A stretch of DNA of 42,318 nt. Source: DATJPY01 sp035506135 (lineage in GTDB: Bacteria > Myxococcota_A > UBA9160 > PR03). Both the position numbers and the translations under genes were made by a program. The stretch is from contig DATJPY010000093.1 of assembly GCA_035506135.1 (NCBI GenBank), forward strand, positions 1 to 42,318, given 5' to 3'. The notes under the pieces are model-generated. The model worked only from the letters and a program-made list of their open reading frames with translations, had not been told where the DNA came from and searched no databases. Below, one piece after another: positions 8,257-15,246 of the stretch (its first letter is position 1; the number at the start of each line of letters is the position of its first letter).

Positions 8257-8976
8257 CTAGAGCACCCGCGCCACCGCCAGCGCGAGCACGCGCTCGCGCG
8301 ACGCGAAGCGCGTCGCGTGCACCTCCACCGAGACCGGATGCTCGCGGCGATCCACCAGGACGGCGCGGAAGCGGCGCGGCTCGTCGCTCTCGACCAGCTC
8401 GGCGAGCTCGTCGCGCCAGGTGCCGCGCGCATCGCCGCGCACGAACGCGTCGGCGCGGGCTCCGACCAGCTCGTGGCGCGGGAGGCCCAGCAGCACGGCG
8501 GCGGCGGGATTGGCGTCGACCACCGAGCCCGTCTCGAGGTCCACGGCCAGGAAGGCGTCGGCGATGCGGTCGATCGCACCGACCACGGCGCGGCGCGCGA
8601 CGCGCGCCGCCTTGCCCGCCTTGCGCGCGACGTGCTGGCCGGTGAGCGCGCTGGCGAAGCGCGCCGCCAGCGGCTCGAGCAGGCCGCGCAGCTCGCTGCC
8701 CTGCTCGCCGGCCAGCGCCACCGCCGCCTCGCACCAGGCTGCGAGCAGCCGCTGGGTGCGTTCGGGGTCGACGCGCAGGCCGTCGAGCGCGGGCGCGGCC
8801 GGCTCGCCTCGCCGCAGCGCCGACGCCGCGAACGACCGGAAGCGGCGCAGCGCCTCGCTCTCGGGCTCGGCGCCGCCGGGCACCGAGGGCGCCTCGCGCA
8901 GCGCGAGGGCGCGCTCGATCGCGGCGCGGCGCGACACGAGCCAGCTCGACCACTCGACCTCGCGCGCTCCCAGCAC
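8257..8976 (-). CDS. PAS-domain protein without output domain
   Basis: A 239-residue soluble protein. The C-terminal half (about residues 133-239) is a PAS fold: IDRIADAFLAVDLETGSVVDANPAAAVLLGLPRHELVG, followed by the strands ending HPVSVEVHATRFASRERVLALAVARV. The N-terminal half is helical and alanine/arginine rich, with no recognised domain. No kinase, cyclase, DNA-binding or chemoreceptor part is attached, so it must signal through a partner or simply bind a ligand. The start is GTG 8976. It is divergent from the acyl-CoA dehydrogenase operon (67 bases), which makes a local regulatory role possible but unproven. The TAG stop lies at the edge of the dispersed repeat. Confidence 0.7.
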   Translation of the reverse strand: MLGAREVEWSSWLVSRRAAIERALALREAPSVPGGAEPESEALRRFRSFAASALRRGEPAAPALDGLRVDPERTQRLLAAWCEAAVALAGEQGSELRGLLEPLAARFASALTGQHVARKAGKAARVARRAVVGAIDRIADAFLAVDLETGSVVDANPAAAVLLGLPRHELVGARADAFVRGDARGTWRDELAELVESDEPRRFRAVLVDRREHPVSVEVHATRFASRERVLALAVARVL

Positions 8977-9043
8977 GCGGCCAGGGTAGCCGAGCAGCCG
9001 ACGCCTCGACCGGGTAGGCTACGAGGCGGAGGACTCGCGCGGC

Positions 9044-10243
9044 ATGCCGAGCGTCGATCCCGCCATGCCCGCCTTCGATCTGTTCGCGCCGACGCCGGAG
9101 CACGCGCTTCTCGCCGACACGCTGCGCGAGTTCGTCGAGCGCGAGGTCGAGCCGCAGGCCGCCGCCCACGACCGCAGCGAGAGCTTCAACCGCGCGCTCT
9201 TCCGCCGCGCCGGCGAGCTCGGTCTGCTCGGCGTCACGATCGCCGAGGAGTACGGCGGGAGCGGCCTCGACGCGGTCGCCGCCGTGCAGGTGTGCGAGGC
9301 GCTCTCGACCTCGGACCCCGGCTTCACGCTCTCCGTGCTGGCGCACGCCATCCTGTTCGCCCAGAACGTCTCGGTGAACGGGAGCGAGCTGCAGAAGAAG
9401 CACGTGCTCCCGCGGGCCGCGTCGGGCGCGTGGATCGGCGGCCTTTGCATGACCGAGCCCGAGGTCGGCACCGACGTGCTGGCGCTCCGCACCACGGCGC
9501 GTCGCGACGGCGACGTCTACCGGCTCAGCGGCACCAAGACCTTCATCACCAACGGCGGCGTCGCGGACGGCGAGCTCGGAGACTGCTTCGTGGTCTACGC
9601 GGCGACCGCGCCGGGCGAGATCTCGTCGTTCCTGGTCGAGAAGGGCATGCCGGGCTTCCGGCTCGGGCAGAAGTGGAAGGACAAGCTCGGCATGCGCGCC
9701 TCCTTCACCGCCGAGCTCGTGCTCGAGGAGGTCCCCGTCCCGGTCGGGAACCGCATGGGCGCCGAGGGCGAGGGAACGCTCCACATGATGCGGAACCTCG
9801 AGATCGAGCGCCTGACGCTGGCGGCGATGTCACTCGGCATCGCGCAGCGCTCGCTCCAGGTGATGGTCGACCACGCCAACCAGCGCAGGGCGTTCGGGCG
9901 GCCGATCGTCGAGTTCGGACAGATCCAGCGCCACATCGCGGAGGGCTTCGCCGCGTGGCGCGCGGCGCGAAGCTTCGTGTACGACGTCGCCCGACGGCTC
10001 GATCTTCGCGCGGCCGGCCAGCGCGTCGACGCCGATGCGACCAAGCTCTTCGCGGCGCAGGTCGGCAAGCACACCGCGGACGCCGCGATCCAGGTGCTCG
10101 GCGGCTACGGCTACATGGGCGAGTACGTGGTCGAGCGGCTGTGGCGCGACGCGAAGCTGCTCGAGATCGGCGGCGGCACGCTCGAGGCGCACCACAAGAA
10201 CCTGGCGAAGGAGCTGTCGCGGAATCCGCAGGTCCTTCGCTGA
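9044..10243 (+). CDS. Acyl-CoA dehydrogenase, isovaleryl-CoA dehydrogenase-like
   Basis: A 399-residue FAD-dependent acyl-CoA dehydrogenase; ATG 9065 is an alternative start seven codons in. Family signatures are LCMTEPEVGTDVLALRTTA (FAD/acyl binding), the C-terminal QVLGGYGYMGEYVVERLWRD and the usual helical domains. The catalytic glutamate is not at the MCAD position: the loop there reads EIGGGT, as in isovaleryl- and long-chain enzymes. A glutamate in the motif LEIERLTLAAMSLG (about residue 254) occupies the place used as base in isovaleryl-CoA dehydrogenase. It is the first gene of a four-gene operon with an APH-type kinase seven bases downstream. Role in that operon: oxidising an acyl-CoA, or processing a phosphorylated hydroxyacyl-CoA (inference). 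Confidence 0.92.
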   Translation: MPSVDPAMPAFDLFAPTPEHALLADTLREFVEREVEPQAAAHDRSESFNRALFRRAGELGLLGVTIAEEYGGSGLDAVAAVQVCEALSTSDPGFTLSVLAHAILFAQNVSVNGSELQKKHVLPRAASGAWIGGLCMTEPEVGTDVLALRTTARRDGDVYRLSGTKTFITNGGVADGELGDCFVVYAATAPGEISSFLVEKGMPGFRLGQKWKDKLGMRASFTAELVLEEVPVPVGNRMGAEGEGTLHMMRNLEIERLTLAAMSLGIAQRSLQVMVDHANQRRAFGRPIVEFGQIQRHIAEGFAAWRAARSFVYDVARRLDLRAAGQRVDADATKLFAAQVGKHTADAAIQVLGGYGYMGEYVVERLWRDAKLLEIGGGTLEAHHKNLAKELSRNPQVLR

Positions 10244-10250
10244 GGGCGTC

Positions 10251-11282
10251 GTGAAGGGCGAGGACCTCGCCCAGCGCCTCGCCGCCTTCGTCGCCCGCGA
10301 GGAGGGTGTCGACGCCGCGCGCGTCCAGGTCTCGAATCTCCGCCGCATGGCGGGCGGCGCGTCGCGCGAGATCTGGTCGCTCGATCTCGAGATCGAGCGC
10401 GAGGGCGGTGCGGAGCGGCTCGCGCTGGTCCTGCGCCGCGACCCGCCCGGGCGCGTTGGAGACGGCGGCGACCGCGCGCTCGAGTTCGGCGTGCTGCGCG
10501 CCGCGTTCGCGGGCGGCGTACCCGTGCCGCGCGTGCACTGGGGAAGCCGCGATGCGTCGCTGCTCGGCTCGCCGTTCTTCTTGATGGAGCGCATCGAGGG
10601 CGAGGCACTTCCGCGGCGGCTCCTGCGCGACGAGCGCTACGCGAAGGCGCGCGCGGGCATGGCCGCAGAGCTCGGTGCGATCCTCGCGCGGATCCACGCC
10701 CTCGACCTCCGCGCCGCCGACCTCGCCGGGCTCGCTGCGCCCCCGGCCGATCGGTCGCCCGCGCGCGCCGAGGTGGAGCGAGTCGCCGCCGGGATCCGCG
10801 AGCTCGCCGCCGAGCCGCATCCGGTGCTCGATCTCGCCGAGCGCTGGCTGCTCCAGCGCGCGCCCGAGCCGGCGCGCCGCACGCTGGTGCACGGCGACTA
10901 CCGGGTCGGCAACGTGCTCTTCGACGAGCGCGGCGTGCGCGCCATCCTCGACTGGGAGCTCGTGCACGCGGGCGATCCGCTCGAGGACCTCGGCTGGCTC
11001 TGCACGCGCGCCTGGCGCTTCGGCTCGCCGCTCCCGGCCGGCGGCGTCGGCACGCGCGACGAGCTGGTCGCCGCCTACGAGGCCGCCTCGGGGTGCGGCG
11101 TCGACCGCGAGGCGCTGCGCTTCTGGGAGGCGTTCGGCAGCTACAAGCTGGCGCTGGTCTTCATCACGCAGTCGCGTGTCTATCTGGACGGACGGGTGCG
11201 CTCCGTCGAGCTGGCCTCGCTCGGACGGCGCACCGTCGAGGCGGAGGACGAGCTCCTGCGCTTCCTGCGAGGCGAGGCGTGA
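10251..11282 (+). CDS. APH-family phosphotransferase, candidate 4-hydroxyacyl-CoA kinase
   Basis: A 343-residue protein-kinase-like phosphotransferase of the aminoglycoside phosphotransferase (APH) family. The N-lobe contains NLRRMAGGASREIWSLDL, the hinge FFLMERIEGEALPRRLL, the catalytic loop LVHGDYRVGNVLFDE (His-Gly-Asp and Asn) and the metal aspartate in ILDWELVHAGDPLEDLGWL. Genes of this kind next to acyl-CoA dehydrogenases match the two parts of vertebrate ACAD10/ACAD11 and the kinase LvaA of the Pseudomonas putida levulinate pathway, which phosphorylates 4-hydroxyacyl-CoA. Antibiotic resistance is unlikely in this setting. The GTG start lies seven bases after the dehydrogenase stop, and the gene's end overlaps the next start (GTGA). 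Confidence 0.85.
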   Translation: MKGEDLAQRLAAFVAREEGVDAARVQVSNLRRMAGGASREIWSLDLEIEREGGAERLALVLRRDPPGRVGDGGDRALEFGVLRAAFAGGVPVPRVHWGSRDASLLGSPFFLMERIEGEALPRRLLRDERYAKARAGMAAELGAILARIHALDLRAADLAGLAAPPADRSPARAEVERVAAGIRELAAEPHPVLDLAERWLLQRAPEPARRTLVHGDYRVGNVLFDERGVRAILDWELVHAGDPLEDLGWLCTRAWRFGSPLPAGGVGTRDELVAAYEAASGCGVDREALRFWEAFGSYKLALVFITQSRVYLDGRVRSVELASLGRRTVEAEDELLRFLRGEA

Positions 11283-11710
11283 ACGACCGCCCGACCGCTG
11301 CGGAGCTGCTCGACGCCGTCGAGCGCTTCCTCGAGGAATCCGTCGTCCCGGCGCTCGACGGCCCCGCGCGCTTCCACGCGCGCGTGGCGGCCAACGTGGT
11401 CCGCATCGTGGCGCGCGAGATCGCGACCGAGGAGACGCACCTGGCGCGCGAGTGGGATGGCCTCTCGGTGCTGCTCGGCGCCGAGGGCGAGCCGCCGCCG
11501 GACGGCCGCGCGGCGCTGCGCGAGTCGATCCTGGCGCGCAACGAGGAGCTCGCGAGGCGCATTCGCGCGGGCGACGCCGACAGCGGCGTCTGGCGGACCG
11601 CGCTGCTGGCGCACCTCTCGCGCACCATCGCGGACAAGCTCGACGTGGCGCAGCCCCGCAAGCCGCCGCAGGCGGCGCACAGCGAAGCGAAGCCGAGCGA
11701 CGCTCGATAG
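11279..11710 (+). CDS. DUF6285-like protein, partner of the APH kinase
   Basis: A 143-residue soluble helical protein. The pattern RPTAAELLDAVERFLEE, then RFHARVAANVVRIVAREI and WRTALLAHLSRTIADKLDV, matches the small proteins (DUF6285 type) usually found beside APH-acyl-CoA dehydrogenase pairs; in the P. putida levulinate operon an equivalent small protein, LvaB, is needed with the kinase. GTG 11279 overlaps the kinase stop by four bases, so the two are probably made in fixed ratio. The last 18 or so residues (KPPQAAHSEAKPSDAR) are not conserved-looking: they are encoded by a copy of the dispersed repeat at 11654-11703, which also supplies the end of the frame. Confidence 0.75.
   Translation: MNDRPTAAELLDAVERFLEESVVPALDGPARFHARVAANVVRIVAREIATEETHLAREWDGLSVLLGAEGEPPPDGRAALRESILARNEELARRIRAGDADSGVWRTALLAHLSRTIADKLDVAQPRKPPQAAHSEAKPSDAR
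11654..11703 (+). repeat. Dispersed hairpin repeat, copy B (inside a coding end)
   Basis: The sequence has CCCCGCAAG, a six-base stem GCCGCC with loop GCA and GGCGGC, then GCACAGCGAAGCGAAGCC and GAGCGA. It aligns with copies A, C and D, but its stem bases differ while staying complementary. It encodes the C-terminal tail of the DUF6285-like protein. Confidence 0.6.
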
Positions 11711-11726
11711 GGGGAGGGAAGGGCGG

Positions 11727-12713
11727 GTGAAGACGCTGCGGGAGGAGACGGCGAACGCCGTCCGGCATCTCGTGCTCGACCGCGCGGCCGAGTACAACAC
11801 CATCACGCCGGCACTGCGCGACGAGCTCGCCGCCGCGATCGACCGCGCCGACGCCGACCGCGACGTGCACGTCATCCTGCTGCGCGCCGAAGGCCCCGCC
11901 TTCTGCGCCGGCTACGGCCTCGACTGGGCCACCGCCGCCGAGTCCCGGTCCTCGACACCTCCGAGGCAAGACGATCGCCTGGATCATCCCGCAAGCGCTC
12001 GCGCAGCGAGCGCGCGCAGCGAGCCGAAGGCGAGCGAAGTCAACAGTTCGAGCGAAGCCGAAGTTTCCGAGTCCCGCGTAGCGAGCCGCAGGCGAGCGGC
12101 GACTTCACGAGTCTGGGACTCCGTTGCCGACCTCGCGATGATGGGCCGCTTCGTCGATACCTACATGAAGCTCTGGTACGCGAAGAAGCCGACGATCGCG
12201 GCGGTGCAGGGCTGGTGCATCGGCGGCGGCACGGACATGGTGCTGTGCGCCGACCTGATCGTGGCGGCGGAGAGCGCCGTGTTCGGCTATCCGCCTTCGC
12301 GGGTCTGGGGCACGCCGACCACGGCGATGTGGGTCTACCGCATGGGCCTCGAGCAGGCGAAGCGCTACCTGCTCACCGGCGACGAGATCCGCGCGCGCAC
12401 CGCGGCGGAGATCGGGCTCGTGCTCGAGGTGGTGCCGGACGCCGATCTCGCCGCGCACGCGACCGCGCTCGCGGAGCGCATGGCGCAGGTTCCCGTGAAC
12501 CAGCTCGTGATGCTGAAGCTGCTCTGCAACCAGACCGTCGAGAACATGGGCTTCGCGTCGAGCCGGCTCCTGGGCACGCTCTTCGACGGCGTCGCGCGAC
12601 ACACGCAGGAGGGGCTCGACTTCGTGCGCCGCGCCGGCGCGGTCGGCTTCCGCCAGGCCGTGCGCGAGCGCGACGATCCGTTCGAGGACTACGGGAGCCG
12701 GAAGAAACGGTGA
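11727..12713 (+). CDS. Enoyl-CoA hydratase/isomerase family protein with repeat-encoded insertion
   Basis: A 328-residue crotonase-fold protein. It opens with VRHLVLDRAAEYNTITPAL, has the oxyanion-hole strand AEGPAFCAGYGLDW (residues 54-67) and GWCIGGGTDMVLCADLIVAAES. At the usual catalytic glutamate position it has aspartate (GGGTD) and the next motif is WGTPTTAMWVYRMG, so activity may differ from classical hydratase. Residues about 74-128 are an extra, serine/arginine/alanine-rich stretch (SARSEPKASEVNSSSEAE) encoded by a composite copy of the dispersed repeat and inserted in frame before VWDSVADLAMMGRF. The GTG start at 11727 has a GGGGGAGGG ribosome site. It is the last gene of the acyl-CoA dehydrogenase/APH operon and nearly abuts the convergent transferase gene. 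Confidence 0.85.
   Translation: MKTLREETANAVRHLVLDRAAEYNTITPALRDELAAAIDRADADRDVHVILLRAEGPAFCAGYGLDWATAAESRSSTPPRQDDRLDHPASARAASARSEPKASEVNSSSEAEVSESRVASRRRAATSRVWDSVADLAMMGRFVDTYMKLWYAKKPTIAAVQGWCIGGGTDMVLCADLIVAAESAVFGYPPSRVWGTPTTAMWVYRMGLEQAKRYLLTGDEIRARTAAEIGLVLEVVPDADLAAHATALAERMAQVPVNQLVMLKLLCNQTVENMGFASSRLLGTLFDGVARHTQEGLDFVRRAGAVGFRQAVRERDDPFEDYGSRKKR
11940..12121 (+). repeat. Dispersed hairpin repeat, copy C (in-frame insertion)
   Basis: The main unit (11979-12046) has CCCGCAAG, a perfect 8 bp stem GCGCTCGC/GCGAGCGC with loop GCA (11995-12013), then GCGCAGCGAGCCGAAGGC and GAGCGAAGTCAACAG. A degenerate second unit lies at 12076-12108. GAGTCCC occurs at 11940-11946 and 12069-12075 and its inverse GGGACTC at 12115-12121, close to the edges of the extra protein segment. 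All of it is open in the hydratase frame. Confidence 0.75.
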
Positions 12714-12717
12714 GCGG

Positions 12718-13383
12718 TCAGACCAGGAGCTTCCGACCCGACTTCGCGACCTCGTCGGGATCGGGCGGCCGCTCGGCCGCCGGCACCGCCCTGCCGCGCT
12801 GGACCGCCGGGCGCGCGGCCACGGCGTCCATCCAGCGCTTCAGCGAGCCGAGCCCGTCGATCGCGACGCCCGCCCACTCGTGGATCGAGACCCACGGCCA
12901 GGTGGCGATGTCCGCGACGGAGTACTCGCCGGCCAGGTACTCGACCTCGCCGAGGCGGCGGTCGAGCACCTCGTAGAGGCGCCGCGTCTCCTTCTGGTAG
13001 CGCTCGATCGCGAACGGGATCTTCTCGGGCGCGTAGCGGAAGAAGACGTTGGCCTGGCCCTGCATCGGCCCCACGCCGCCCATCTGGAACATCAGCCACT
13101 GGATCGCCCGAGAGCGGCCCTTCGCATCGCGCGGCAGCAGCTTGCCGGTCTTCTCCGCGAGGTAGAGCAGGATCGCGCCGGACTCGAAGACCGCGAAGTC
13201 GCCGGCGTCGCGGTCGACGATCGCGGGAATCCGGCCGTTCGGGTTGATGCGCAGGAAGGACTCCTGCTTCTGCTCGAGCTTGTCGAGGCGCACGGCGTGC
13301 ACCTGGTACGGGAGGCCCAGCTCCTCGAGCGCGATGGAGGCCTTCCAGCCGTTCGGCGTCGGCGCGGTGTAGAGGTCGATCAC
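12718..13383 (-). CDS. Glutathione S-transferase, second YfcG-like paralogue
   Basis: A 221-residue glutathione transferase clearly related to the one at 536-1174: both share the N-terminal IDLY, TPNGWK and SIALEE blocks, FESGAILLYLA, the IQWLM segment and GEYS-A-D. The thioredoxin domain occupies about residues 1-85 and the helical domain the rest. The C-terminus is longer and charged (AERPPDPDEVAKSGRKLLV). GTG 13383 was chosen because it aligns with the ATG of the paralogue and the residues before it do not resemble the family. It converges with the enoyl-CoA hydratase, four bases apart. It may detoxify electrophiles from the neighbouring catabolic pathway (inference). Confidence 0.88.
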   Translation of the reverse strand: MIDLYTAPTPNGWKASIALEELGLPYQVHAVRLDKLEQKQESFLRINPNGRIPAIVDRDAGDFAVFESGAILLYLAEKTGKLLPRDAKGRSRAIQWLMFQMGGVGPMQGQANVFFRYAPEKIPFAIERYQKETRRLYEVLDRRLGEVEYLAGEYSVADIATWPWVSIHEWAGVAIDGLGSLKRWMDAVAARPAVQRGRAVPAAERPPDPDEVAKSGRKLLV

Positions 13384-13450
13384 GGCGGCTCCTCGGATTG
13401 CGGGCGCAAGGGGCACTCTATCCGCAGCACGCGCGCTGCGGTAGGGCGGC

Positions 13451-14215
13451 TCACTCGGAGAGGCGGCGCCGCGTGATGCGGGCGGCGATCCAGAGCAGCG
13501 CGGCCGAGAGCGCGAGGATGTAGGCGAGATCCCAGATCAGGATGGGGCGGAACTCACCGCGGAAGGCGGCGCGCATCAGGCGGACCGGGTGGAGCAGCGG
13601 GAGTGCCTCGGCGACCCGCAGACCCCAGGGCGGCAGCCGCTCGGCCAGCGGAAAGAAGACGTCCGAAAACAGGAACAGCGGCGTCAGGAACAGCGTGAAG
13701 TAGAAGCTGAAGAGGTCGATGTTCGGGATGCGCAGCGAGAACGCGATGCCGAGCGCGGCGAAGAGCAGGCCCGTCAACGGGATCAGCGGAAGCGCCCAGA
13801 GCGAGCTCGGCAGCGGGGCGAGCCCCGCCGCCGCGATGACCGCGTAGAAGATCGAGCCGTAGATGGCCGCGCGCGTCATGGCCCAGAGCACCTCGCCGGC
13901 CAGCACGTCGTCGGGCTGGATGGGCGTGGTGAGCATCGAGGCGTAGGTCTTCTCGAAGTTCAGGCGCACGAAGGCGTTGTAGGTCACCTCGAAGCTCGCG
14001 CCGTTCATCGCTGCGACGGCGACCAGTCCGGGCGCGAGGAATGCGACGTACGAGGTGCCGCCCATCTGCGAGACGTACGCGCCGACGCCGATCCCGATCG
14101 AGACGAGGTAGAGGATCGGCTCGAAGAAGTTGGGGAGGATGTTGAGCTTCCAGGTGCGCCGGTACATCGCCGCGTTGCGCCACCATACCGAGAGCGCATA
14201 GCGCGAGACGCTCAT
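13451..14215 (-). CDS. ABC-2 type transporter permease, NodJ-like
   Basis: A 254-residue inner-membrane permease with about six hydrophobic segments: residues near 30-50 (ILYLVSIGIGVGAYV), 55-80, 110-135, 140-162 (LPLIPLTGLLFAALGIAF), 168-190 (FTLFLTPLFLFSDVFFPLAE) and 225-245. The form FEPILYLVSIGIGVGAYV and LMRAAFRGE near the end is that of ABC-2 exporters of the NodJ group. Its ATG overlaps the ATPase stop by four bases (ATGA), so the two form one exporter. Substrate unknown; such systems export polysaccharides, lipids or drugs. Confidence 0.9.
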   Translation of the reverse strand: MSVSRYALSVWWRNAAMYRRTWKLNILPNFFEPILYLVSIGIGVGAYVSQMGGTSYVAFLAPGLVAVAAMNGASFEVTYNAFVRLNFEKTYASMLTTPIQPDDVLAGEVLWAMTRAAIYGSIFYAVIAAAGLAPLPSSLWALPLIPLTGLLFAALGIAFSLRIPNIDLFSFYFTLFLTPLFLFSDVFFPLAERLPPWGLRVAEALPLLHPVRLMRAAFRGEFRPILIWDLAYILALSAALLWIAARITRRRLSE

Positions 14216-15150
14216 GCTCCTCCCGTGAGCCCCGTCCCGGTGAGCGCGAGGAAGACGTCCTCGAGGTTGGCGGGCCGCACCACCACCGCGCGCGGCTCGC
14301 CGACATCGCCGCGGTGGCGCAGCGTCTCGAGCAGCGCGCCTGCGTCGGGCACGTACAGCACCAGCCGCCGCCCGGTCCGCAGGCGTCGCACGCCGTCGAG
14401 CCCCTGCAGCACGCGGCCCTCATCCGCCTCGGCCACCACCAGCTCGAGCGCCTGCGGCGCGAGCTCGCGCCGGATCAGCTCGAGCGGGGCCCCGTCGGCC
14501 ACGACGCGGCCGCCGGAGAGGATCACGAGCCGGTCGCACAGCCGCTCCGCCTCGTCCATGTAGTGCGTCGTCAGCAGCACCGTGGTGCCCGCCGCCTGCA
14601 GCTCGCGGACCCGCTCCCAGAGCGCGAGCCGCACGGCGGGATCGAGCCCCGTGGTCGGCTCGTCGAGGACCAGGAGCTCCGGCCGGTTGATCAGGGAGAG
14701 CGCGATCGCGAGCCGTCGCTGGAAGCCGCCCGAGAGCGCGCGCACGGGCAGCGAGGCGTGCGAGCGCAGCTCCAGGAAGTCGAGCAGCTCCTCGATGCGC
14801 ACCTCGAGCTCCGCGCGCGGGATGCGGTGATAGCGGCCGAAGACGCGGAGGTTGTCGATCGCCGAGAGCGGCTCGATCAGCGCATTCTCCTGCAGCGTGA
14901 CGCCGAGCCGCGCCCGTACCCGGCGCGCGTCGCGCGCGACGTCGAGGCCGAACACGCGCGCGCTCCCGCTGGTCGGGCGCGTCACGCCGTAGACCATGCG
15001 CAGCGTCGTGGTCTTGCCGGCTCCGTTCGGCCCGAGCAGCCCGAAGCAGACGCCGCGGGGCACGTCGAGGTCGATGCCGTCGACGGCGAAGCGGTCGCGG
15101 TAGCGCTTGCGGAGCGCTCGGCACTCGACGATCGCTTGCGGTTCGGCCAC
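14212..15150 (-). CDS. ABC transporter ATP-binding protein, NodI-like
   Basis: A 312-residue ATPase. Walker A is LLGPNGAGKTTTLRM (about residues 38-52), the Q-loop is in TLQENALIEPL, the signature is ALSGGFQRRLAIALSL, Walker B is LLVLDEPTTGLDP and the switch histidine is in LLTTHYMDEAERL. The domain after about residue 220 (ELVVAEADEGRVLQGLDGV, then VVVRPANLEDVFLALTG) is the usual C-terminal extension of this exporter class. GTG 15150 gives the expected short N-terminus before VECRALRKRY. It is transcribed first, followed by the overlapping permease gene. A 96-base divergent gap separates it from the TPR membrane protein gene, which likely holds both promoters. Confidence 0.93.
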   Translation of the reverse strand: MAEPQAIVECRALRKRYRDRFAVDGIDLDVPRGVCFGLLGPNGAGKTTTLRMVYGVTRPTSGSARVFGLDVARDARRVRARLGVTLQENALIEPLSAIDNLRVFGRYHRIPRAELEVRIEELLDFLELRSHASLPVRALSGGFQRRLAIALSLINRPELLVLDEPTTGLDPAVRLALWERVRELQAAGTTVLLTTHYMDEAERLCDRLVILSGGRVVADGAPLELIRRELAPQALELVVAEADEGRVLQGLDGVRRLRTGRRLVLYVPDAGALLETLRHRGDVGEPRAVVVRPANLEDVFLALTGTGLTGGA

Positions 15151-15246
15151 CGCGCGTTGGTAGCGCAGTTGCACACGCGCCCGCGCCCGCGCGGACCGGC
15201 GGCCCCGGGGCGCCGGCTTTCCAGGCGGCGCCGGAGCTGACAGAAT

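Noticed and set aside
10251..11282. Aminoglycoside resistance gene
   Set aside because: The APH fold is present but the operon context (acyl-CoA dehydrogenase, DUF6285-like protein, hydratase) points to acyl-CoA metabolism.
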